A DNA stretch of 8,230 nt from Proteobacteria bacterium UBA664. GTDB taxonomy: Bacteria; Pseudomonadota; Gammaproteobacteria; UBA7966. Of this stretch, positions 1 through 4,806 are shown one piece after another (within the stretch, counting starts at the first letter, position 1; each line of letters starts with the position of its first letter). The stretch lies in NCBI GenBank assembly GCA_002299125.1, contig DBNU01000054.1, forward strand, positions 1 to 8,230. Direction: 5' to 3'. A program made the translations under genes and the position numbers. Under the pieces are notes generated by a model. That model saw only the letters and a program-made list of their open reading frames with translations, had not been told where the DNA came from and did no database searches.

Positions 1-52
1 TGCTGGCCTCTTCGGCCAGCCGATCGGGCAAGGTTAGGGTGACTTGGGCCAT
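1..52 (-). CDS. Partial small protein, ribbon-helix-helix antitoxin-like N-terminus
   Basis: The minus strand starts with ATG at 52-50 and reads MAQVTLTLPDRLAEEAS before leaving the window, so only 17 residues are visible. A short beta strand of alternating hydrophobic residues (VTLTLP) followed by the start of a helix (DRLAEEA) is the typical opening of ribbon-helix-helix DNA-binding proteins such as CopG/ParD/VapB-type antitoxins. A strong ribosome binding site seven bases upstream supports this start. If it is an antitoxin, its toxin gene would be expected just beyond the left edge, but that is inference: 17 residues cannot settle the family, and other small RHH regulators begin the same way. 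Confidence 0.5.
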   Translation of the reverse strand, partial: MAQVTLTLPDRLAEEAS

Positions 53-59
53 GGGGGTT

Positions 60-65
60 CTCCTT
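60..65 (-). promoter_or_regulatory. Ribosome binding site of the left-edge minus-strand gene
   Basis: On the minus strand AAGGAG, within GGAAGGAGAA, lies seven bases before the ATG at 52-50. This near-perfect Shine-Dalgarno match is the main reason for accepting the short partial gene as real. Confidence 0.6.
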
Positions 66-251
66 CCGGGGACGCGCGGCCAGTGGGCCGCACTGCATCC
101 CGACGCGGGTGACCTGAGCGCCGCACAGCAGGCCGGCGAGCATGACGATCACGGGCTGTTGCTCGCGACTGGGCAAGGTCGACGCGCTGCAGCATACGAC
201 GGCCCTGCACGATGATCCTGCACGGAGCGTCATCCTCGGTCCCGGCAGCAA

Positions 252-316
252 ATCAGTGTGGTCAATGTTGTTGATTCTTTGCGATGGCAGAAATCCATGA
301 CTCTGGCCCCGTTGAT
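252..316 (-). repeat. Degenerate palindromic repeat, copy A (GGGGTCAG family)
   Basis: Read on the minus strand, 316-291 resembles the head of the better copies (ATCAACGGGGCCAGAGTCAT), and 277-252 resembles the tail of copy C at 1678-1703 (18 of 26 positions by hand alignment). The two ends are inverted repeats of each other at 16 of 26 positions, so this is an aged copy of about 65 bp. A minus-strand open frame reads through the head as INGARVMDF, the same register as in copy C. Confidence 0.55.
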
Positions 317-489
317 ACAGGCCTCGAGCTCTGCCTCGCCGGTGCCTGTGTGGATGAGTGCGCGCAGGACGTCGTCTATGGCCACAAACTCGAACACGGG
401 ATGCTCGGTGAAGGCTCGCGTCCTGCAGAGTCGGTGCCTACGCTGGAACAGGCAAGCTTCCCGAACAAGAGTGTTGACGAGCCGAACCC

Positions 490-1089
490 ATGAATTACCA
501 AGAGGCGCTACAGATCGCCAGGGAAAATCCGGGCTGTAGAGTCAGGCGCAGCGCTGCTGGTGAATTTGAGGTAGTGCGGCCAGATGGATCCGTCCTGCCC
601 GATGTCATTGCGGTGGGCGGTGTCCCTGCTGCGGGGGCTACGCCCCCCAGGGACTTGCAACATCAGTACGACGGGGCGCTGGCTAAACTCGAAACGGCAA
701 GGCGCGAAATCCAGATGTTGCAGGGTGCGATTCACCGCCTGGAGAGGGAAAATGCAAAATTACAAGTGAGTATTAACGGCTTGCAGAATCGAGCCCATAA
801 GATGCAGGAGTTGATGGCAGCACGACGTAAACAGCATGATGCGAAAGAGAGAGAAAGATCCAATCGCGCTGCGCGGGTTAGCCAGTTGGAGTCGAAACTT
901 GCGAGAGTCAGCCCAGAGGAATTGCAGCGTATCGAAGCCGCCGAGCAGGAAGAGTTTGCCCTGAATGCGAGAAATCTTAGCAACCAACGCCGGGAAATTG
1001 TTTGCCGCTGTAGAGGCGAGAACGAAGGCTGCGTGCATTGCTTCGGGCGAGGGGTCTACACGACCGATGGCCACGGCCATGAGGTGTAA
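490..1089 (+). CDS. Hypothetical coiled-coil protein with C-terminal Cys cluster
   Basis: I do not recognise a named family. The 199-residue product opens with a small domain (about 1-38, MNYQEALQIARENPGC then a strand-like EFEVVRPDG), followed by a Gly/Ala/Pro-rich linker (about 39-55). A long charged helix of about 55-165 has heptad-like spacing and is probably a coiled coil. The tail carries Cys172, Cys174, Cys181 and Cys184 (CRCRGENEGCVHCFGRG), a spacing that suggests a structural zinc site reminiscent of half of a DnaJ CxxCxGxG module; this is inference. No signal peptide or membrane segment is visible, so it should be cytoplasmic. The ATG at 490 has only a weak ribosome binding site. 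The coding sequence is visibly less GC-rich than the dapF region, which fits acquired DNA, and it has no functional neighbours. It could be a phage- or element-derived accessory protein. Confidence 0.65.
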   Translation: MNYQEALQIARENPGCRVRRSAAGEFEVVRPDGSVLPDVIAVGGVPAAGATPPRDLQHQYDGALAKLETARREIQMLQGAIHRLERENAKLQVSINGLQNRAHKMQELMAARRKQHDAKERERSNRAARVSQLESKLARVSPEELQRIEAAEQEEFALNARNLSNQRREIVCRCRGENEGCVHCFGRGVYTTDGHGHEV

Positions 1090-1187
1090 AGGCACCAGGA
1101 CGCAGGGGACTTACACGCCAAGCTTCGGCAGAGGCCGAGCGGATGGTTCAGGCACTTCGCACGCCCAGAACAGGCTTAAGGCTGCAC

Positions 1188-1223
1188 TCCTGCCTGAGAT
1201 CTTGATCGCTACACCAGGCAGGA
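1188..1223. repeat. Perfect 9-bp inverted repeat next to palindromic repeat copy B
   Basis: TCCTGCCTG at 1188-1196 and CAGGCAGGA at 1215-1223 are perfect reverse complements separated by 18 bases. No T-run follows, so it is not a standard intrinsic terminator for the gene ending at 1089. Its right arm abuts the head of the repeat at 1221-1249, so it may belong to an element boundary. Confidence 0.5.
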
Positions 1224-1249
1224 TCAACGGGGTCAGTGTCATTAGATTC
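1221..1249 (+). repeat. Palindromic repeat head only, copy B
   Basis: GGATCAACGGGGTCAGTGTC followed by ATTAGATTC matches the head of copy C at 1605-1631 with few changes, including one extra A. No matching CTGACCCC tail follows. Directly after it the RHS frame opens, so the repeat sits at the left broken edge of the RHS fragment. Confidence 0.65.
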
Positions 1250-1644
1250 GGCGGTCGCTGTCCCTGGGCAACGGGGTGGTGCTGAACCGGACGGTGGACG
1301 CGGGCGGGCGTGTAACGGCGCAGACGGCAAATGATGCGCGGACGCTATCGCGGGGTGGTCCTGGCAGGGGTGGTTTCATCGACGGGGTCACGGTGCTGCC
1401 CAAGGTGCGCACGCGGCCGCTGCGGTGGCTCACCTGGCTGCTCCTGCTGGCGCTGTTGCTGAGCCCGCCTACGGTAGAGGCGCTCGCGATCGGCTACACG
1501 CATGATGGCCGTGGCAATGTGGCGACCCGGACCTTCGATGGGCAGGTGCAAAGCTTCACGCACGATGCGCTGGATCGGCTGGCGTCCGAGAGCGGCCTGG
1601 CGCGGATCAATGGGGTCAGCGTCATTGATTCTTGGTTTACCTGA
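1246..1644 (+). pseudogene. RHS/YD-repeat protein remnant, mosaic and truncated at both ends
   Basis: The frame is open from just after a TAG at 1243-1245 to a TGA at 1642-1644 and has no credible native start. It joins pieces that do not belong in this order. The first (about 1258-1340) reads LGNGVVLNRTVDAGGRVTAQ, typical of RHS core. A second (about 1393-1488) begins at a possible GTG and looks like a signal peptide: basic residues, then LTWLLLLALLLSPP, ending VEALA. A third (1489-1600) carries YD-type repeats, GYTHDGRGN and FTHDALDRLASESG. The last codons, INGVSVIDSWFT, are the translated repeat copy C. Intact RHS proteins run to well over a thousand residues and act as polymorphic toxins or surface/secreted proteins; this piece cannot. 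Further RHS scraps lie downstream in other frames (1713-1835 and 2705-2752). Confidence 0.75.
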
Positions 1645-1703
1645 ACGCGGCCGACATCTATCTCCGCCCCTTCCCCGGAATCAATCGCTCTGACCCCTTT
1701 GAT
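1606..1703 (+). repeat. Palindromic repeat, best complete copy C, 98 bp
   Basis: The 26 bases at 1606-1631 and the reverse complement of 1678-1703 agree at 22 of 26 positions; both contain ATCAA, GGGGTCAG and ATTGATTC. The 46-base centre is not obviously palindromic. The element has no coding capacity, so it would be a non-autonomous palindromic element (REP/MITE-like). It sits inside RHS sequence: YD-repeat coding ends at its left edge and another RHS motif resumes right after it in a different frame. Confidence 0.8.
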
Positions 1704-1712
1704 GTGATGTGA

Positions 1713-1835
1713 TGCACATGGGGCCGCACGGTGTGGCACTGGCGGGGCGACGCCTTTGGTGCCATCTGGGCGGAGGATGTTTGTCCGCCGATTCCTGTGG
1801 CTGAGCCGCAACGTACGTCTGTCGTCGGAGAGTAG
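1713..1835 (+). pseudogene. RHS remnant, RTVWHWRGDAFG segment
   Basis: The frame beginning at 1713 reads WGRTVWHWRGDAFGAIWAED, which matches the conserved end of RHS cores (usual form R-x-VWRWD-x-D/E-AFG), just before the variable C-terminal region. It lies in a different frame from the RHS piece at 1246-1644 and is separated from it by repeat copy C plus loss of the sequence normally between YD repeats and this motif. Only about 1719-1778 is recognisable; the rest of the frame to TAG at 1833-1835 runs up to the permease gene and may be variable-region remnant or non-coding. Confidence 0.65.
1720..1742 (+). repeat. Left copy of a 23-bp direct repeat bracketing the permease gene
   Basis: GGGGCCGCACG at 1720-1730 begins a 23-base block that recurs at 2721-2743 with three mismatches. 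It encodes the GRTVWHW part of the RHS motif, so the similarity reflects shared RHS ancestry, not a typical transposon target duplication. Confidence 0.7.
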
Positions 1836-1841
1836 GTCCTG

Positions 1842-2675
1842 ATGCAATCTTCCACGACCGTAGTACGCGACGATGGCTCGGCCTTCGGAGTCGGTGCCGT
1901 CGTAGGTGTCCTCGGCGGCTTGATCGGCCTGGGTGGTGCGGAGTTCCGGCTTCCTGTGCTGGTGGGCTGGTTCCGATATCCGCTGCTTCTGGCGATCATG
2001 ATCAACCTGCTCGTGAGCCTGGTCACTGTGGTGGCGTCGCTTGGGTTTCGCGCGCAGTCGCAGGGGGTGGCACCGCTTCTGCTTCAGTGGCCCGTCGCCC
2101 TGAATATTCTGGCCGGCTCGCTGATCGGTGCCTATGCCGGGGTGCACTTCGCCTCCCGTGTGTCCGAGCGGGTCCTGGCGGGGGCCGTCGCCGCCCTGCT
2201 GGTGTTTCTGGGGCTGCTGCTGATCGGCCACGAGTGGTTGTTCTCGCACGAACCCTTCGTTTTGGCACCCATTCTGCGTGTGGTGCTGGGCTTTCTGGCT
2301 GGCTTGGTGATCGGTGTGGTGAGCAGTCTGCTGGGGGTTGCCGGAGGCGAATTGATCATTCCGACGCTGGTGCTCCTGTTCGGTCTGGACATCAAGCTTG
2401 CCGGAAGTGTCAGCCTGATGATCAGCGTTCCTACCGTACTGGTGGGGATTCTGCGCTATCGCAGTCGCCCGGTGTTCCGACAGTTGCAGCCGGAGCGTCG
2501 TGTTGTCGTGTTCATGGCCCTCGGCTCAGTGCTCGGCGCCTGGGTCGGGAGTGGACTGTTGCCGTACGCGCCCTCTGCGCTCCTGCAGGTCTTCCTGGGC
2601 GCTATCCTGCTGTTCTCGGCAATCAAGATGGCGCGTTCCGAATGGCACGCGCGCGCCAGGAGGGTGTCGGCATAG
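1842..2675 (+). CDS. TauE/SafE-family (TSUP) membrane permease
   Basis: The 277-residue product is an integral inner-membrane protein of the TauE/SafE type, whose members move sulfite, sulfoacetate, other organosulfur anions or related compounds; the substrate here cannot be read from sequence. The two inverted halves typical of the family are visible: GVLGGLIGLGGAEFRLPVL at about 22-40 and GVVSSLLGVAGGELIIPTL at about 158-176, each starting a bundle of helices. I count about eight hydrophobic segments, with loops after SEWHARARR at the C-terminus. Length is normal and the frame is intact. The start is ATG 1842, with GGAG at 1827-1830 eleven bases upstream. There is no sulfur-metabolism neighbour; instead the gene lies between RHS scraps and palindromic repeats, so it seems to be either a passenger of rearrangement or a survivor within a degraded locus. 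Transcription probably starts within the RHS remnant upstream. Confidence 0.85.
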   Translation: MQSSTTVVRDDGSAFGVGAVVGVLGGLIGLGGAEFRLPVLVGWFRYPLLLAIMINLLVSLVTVVASLGFRAQSQGVAPLLLQWPVALNILAGSLIGAYAGVHFASRVSERVLAGAVAALLVFLGLLLIGHEWLFSHEPFVLAPILRVVLGFLAGLVIGVVSSLLGVAGGELIIPTLVLLFGLDIKLAGSVSLMISVPTVLVGILRYRSRPVFRQLQPERRVVVFMALGSVLGAWVGSGLLPYAPSALLQVFLGAILLFSAIKMARSEWHARARRVSA

Positions 2676-2704
2676 TGAAGAGCGACGCGCTCCTGCCCCC
2701 CCCC

Positions 2705-2752
2705 GCCGCGACCGATGACCGGGGCCGCACGATGTGGCCTTGGCAGATGTGA
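2705..2752 (+). pseudogene. RHS remnant, AATDDRGRTMWPWQM segment
   Basis: Fifteen codons, AATDDRGRTMWPWQM, resemble the RHS core segment that normally precedes and includes VWRWD (compare the GRTVWHW at 1722-1742). The match stops abruptly at TGA 2750-2752, whose bases overlap the head of repeat copy D. It is therefore an RHS piece cut by the repeat, lying just downstream of the permease gene and its nine-C tract. Confidence 0.6.
2721..2743 (+). repeat. Right copy of the 23-bp direct repeat bracketing the permease gene
   Basis: It matches 1720-1742 at 20 of 23 positions, offset by 1001 bases. Both copies are RHS coding sequence; the left continues into GDAFG and the right is preceded by AATDDR, so together they cover overlapping parts of the same RHS motif. 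Confidence 0.7.
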
Positions 2753-2815
2753 TCAATGGGGTCAGCGATCATTGGGTCAGCGTCATTGATTCTTGGTTTT
2801 CCAAGCTCTGACCCC
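2752..2815 (+). repeat. Palindromic repeat, copy D, with duplicated head and hairpin
   Basis: The head ATCAATGGGGTCAGCG at 2752-2767 is followed by a second, slightly altered head start ATCATTGGGTCAGCG at 2768-2782, then TCATTGATTCTTGG. The centre forms a perfect hairpin, CTTGG-TTTT-CCAAG at 2792-2805, and the element closes with CTGACCCC at 2808-2815, reverse complement of GGGGTCAG at 2758-2765. It is shorter than copy C and is probably closer to a compact form of the family. The helicase remnant begins about 25 bases further on. Confidence 0.8.
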
Positions 2816-2839
2816 TCGCTCGTGCTACACCGCAAGTGA

Positions 2840-3589
2840 CCGCATGACGAAGTCAGGGGGCGGTCGAGAAAACTGCGGATCAGCTACCGGACGACAAAGG
2901 AAGTACGGCTTTGGGCGCAAGCGCTGCTCGAAGGTCGCGAGATTGATGACCTTGATGGTGGGGTCGACGATAACTCTGCCACGCGCTCGATTCGTACGGG
3001 CCCGCCGCCGATTCACCACCATTTCAGCGAGGCGCGCCAGCAAGGGCTTTGGCTGGTTGATTTTGCTCGGAATGCAGGCGGCCTTGGCACGCCACTGCAG
3101 GGCATTTGCGTCGTTGCGAGAACGAGCCATCATCGTGAGGAGGCGCGGCGGGCGCTCGACGGTGCGGGCATTCCGACGGTGGTTCTGGATGCGGAACTGG
3201 ATGATCAGGCGACCCCGGGTGTGCGCCTGGCAACCATGCATCGCGTGAAGGGATTGGAGTTCGACCATGTGATCGTCGTTGCCGCTAACGATGGCACGCT
3301 GCCACTGCCCGCGGTGCTCTCGGCGGCGGGGGATGAAGCGGAAAGGCAGCGCCTGGAAGTGGAGGAGCGATCCCTCCTGTACGTCGCGGCAACGCGGGCA
3401 CGGCAGCAGCTATACATCCTGAGTTTCGGTGCTCCCAGCAGTTTCATCGCCGATCTCGGTGGTCATGCCGAGCGGGACAGGGATCGGTTTCGCGGGCAAG
3501 GGCTGCGCAGCTCAACCGCCATCACCCGCAGCCATTCCTTGCCGGCGACACTGGCCAGAGCCCGCGCGATCAGCGGGTATCGAAGGTGA
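2840..3589 (+). pseudogene. UvrD-like superfamily 1 helicase, C-terminal fragment
   Basis: The frame is open for 249 codons after a TGA at 2837-2839 but has no start codon upstream of the conserved region. It begins RGRSRKLRISYRTTKEV (about residues 6-22), a segment usually found deep inside UvrD-like helicases. Motif V is clear (TMHRVKGLEFDHVIV, 132-146) and so is motif VI (YVAATRARQQLYI, 181-193). The N-terminal Walker A, Walker B and motif III portions are absent, so ATP hydrolysis is impossible and the product, if made from an internal GTG such as 3179, would be inert. The break lies between the end of repeat copy D (2815) and about 2846, which suggests deletion or recombination at the repeat. 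The last 20 bases overlap the convergent porin gene. I cannot assign the subfamily. Confidence 0.8.
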
Positions 3590-4778
3590 GGATCAGCGAG
3601 GCGATCGCCAGATGCTGGCCGCCGATGAGGCCGATGGCCCCGGTGAGCGGATCCCGGCGGCCGAAGAAGCCGCCCTCGGGCCCGGTGGACTGGTCATAGC
3701 GGTGTTCGAGCCTGAAGATGGCGCCTGCCCCTGATGCGCGCCCGGACAGGCGGTACTCGAAGGTGCTGGTCACGGCGCGCACGAGTTGCCGCGCGCCGGT
3801 CAGCAGGCCGTCCGGATCCCAGAAGACCTCCGGGCGCACCGCCACACTGAAGGGGCCGGCAACGTTCCAGCGAGCCGAGAGCGTGGCACCGGTCCAGAAG
3901 CTGCGCGGGCCGCCCGGCAAGGCGCTCTGCTCGGTGCCGGCCTGATGACCGAAGGCCACGGTGGTGGCATCGCCGTGCCATTCCGCCACCGTGTCGAGGA
4001 AGAAGCGCCAGTGTTCGATGCCGGTCGCGGCCTGCTCCGGCCCGTAGTAGACGGTCTCGCGCAGCATCCAGCGCGAAGATGGCCGGAAGGCCAGTTGCGC
4101 GCCATAGCCGGGTGCCGCATTGGCCTGCGAGAGATGGAAGTAACCGTTCACGACATAGGCCGTGGCGGTGAAGCGTTCCCCGAGCGGCACACTCGCATTG
4201 AGGCCAAACATCAGGTAGGGCGAGTAATCCGCGATCCAGGAGCGGGTGTAGTGCAGGTTGTCCCTGGCATAGAGTGACTCGTAGCCGATGAGGCTGCCGA
4301 AGAGCCCGGCCTGCAGCTTGAGTCCGTTACCAGTGGGTGCCAGCCAGGAGACGTTCGCACGCCCGAAGTGGCGCAGCGCCTCGGCGTGGTCCACCTCGGG
4401 CTGGTTGCTGTGGAAGCCGAAGGCCAGCGCATCCCGCCCGGCGTGGGCAAGCAGTTCCATGCCCCAGGGTGAAGCGGCCGTGGCCGCCTTCGTCACGGCT
4501 ACCCCGGCCATGTTGAGCTGGGTCTCGTTCAGGCGGGGGGTGGTGCCACGGCTGCGCCACTGGCGCTCGGCCGGATGCTGGAGGCTCAGGGCGTGGCCGA
4601 AGTCGAGGAAGGCGTCGAAGGACCAAAGGGCGCGTTGCTCTGCCGGTGCGTCGGTACTGACCTCCACTGACCCTGCAGGCAGGGTACCGGCAGTCTCGGC
4701 GCCGCCCGCGCTGCTCGTGAGCGCGCCGAGGGCGCACAGCAGCAGCCTGCTCAACCGCCGCCTGGCGAGGGTGATCAT
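3570..4778 (-). CDS. BBP2-type outer-membrane beta-barrel (porin-like) protein
   Basis: The 402-residue product has an N-terminal signal peptide: basic start MITLARRRLSR, hydrophobic LLLCALGALTS, likely cleavage after SAGGA (residue 27). The mature part alternates short strand-like segments and ends in a strand (LAIASLILTFDTR). Segments at about 172-195 (WIADYSPYLMFGLNAS) and 204-231 (TATAYVVNGYFHLSQAN, GYGAQLAF) and the RLEHRYDQSTG stretch at 356-366 match what I recall of the putative beta-barrel porin-2 (OmpL-like, BBP2) family. The substrate is unknown. The start is ATG 4778, with no strong ribosome binding site. It lies 28 bases after the stop of the thioredoxin-TPR gene and is probably cotranscribed, an odd pairing between an outer-membrane protein and a cytoplasmic chaperone. 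Its 3' end overlaps the helicase remnant by 20 bases. Confidence 0.8.
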   Translation of the reverse strand: MITLARRRLSRLLLCALGALTSSAGGAETAGTLPAGSVEVSTDAPAEQRALWSFDAFLDFGHALSLQHPAERQWRSRGTTPRLNETQLNMAGVAVTKAATAASPWGMELLAHAGRDALAFGFHSNQPEVDHAEALRHFGRANVSWLAPTGNGLKLQAGLFGSLIGYESLYARDNLHYTRSWIADYSPYLMFGLNASVPLGERFTATAYVVNGYFHLSQANAAPGYGAQLAFRPSSRWMLRETVYYGPEQAATGIEHWRFFLDTVAEWHGDATTVAFGHQAGTEQSALPGGPRSFWTGATLSARWNVAGPFSVAVRPEVFWDPDGLLTGARQLVRAVTSTFEYRLSGRASGAGAIFRLEHRYDQSTGPEGGFFGRRDPLTGAIGLIGGQHLAIASLILTFDTR

Positions 4779-4806
4779 CGACGATCTGCAGAGTGCCTGG
4801 CGGTGC

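Larger units (their letters stand above)
53..489. other. Gene-poor stretch of about 440 bases
   Basis: I see no convincing complete gene here. It contains the ribosome binding site and presumably the promoter of the minus-strand gene at the left edge, and a degenerate palindromic repeat at 252-316. Short open frames exist on both strands but none has a good ribosome binding site or recognisable family. The best coding-like signal is a start-less minus-strand frame ending with TGA at 232-230, whose segment at about 317-420 has GC-rich third codon positions; it reads directly into the repeat. It could be a decayed gene end or an antisense shadow. Confidence 0.4.

Noticed and set aside
258..539. 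Plus-strand open frames at 258-539 and 284-493
   Set aside because: They begin inside the degenerate repeat, lack ribosome binding sites, resemble no family I know, and one overlaps the start of the gene at 490.
1494..2268. Long minus-strand open frames opposite the RHS remnant and the permease
   Set aside because: They are rich in Arg, Gln and His, as expected for antisense shadows of GC-rich genes, and oppose a clear TauE/SafE protein.
1842..2675. Composite transposon carrying the permease
   Set aside because: No transposase or insertion sequence ends flank it; the direct repeats are RHS coding sequence and the palindromic repeats are short and differ from each other.
252..2815. CRISPR array
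   Set aside because: The repeat copies are irregularly spaced, palindromic, of varying length and separated by genes, with no regular spacers and no cas genes.
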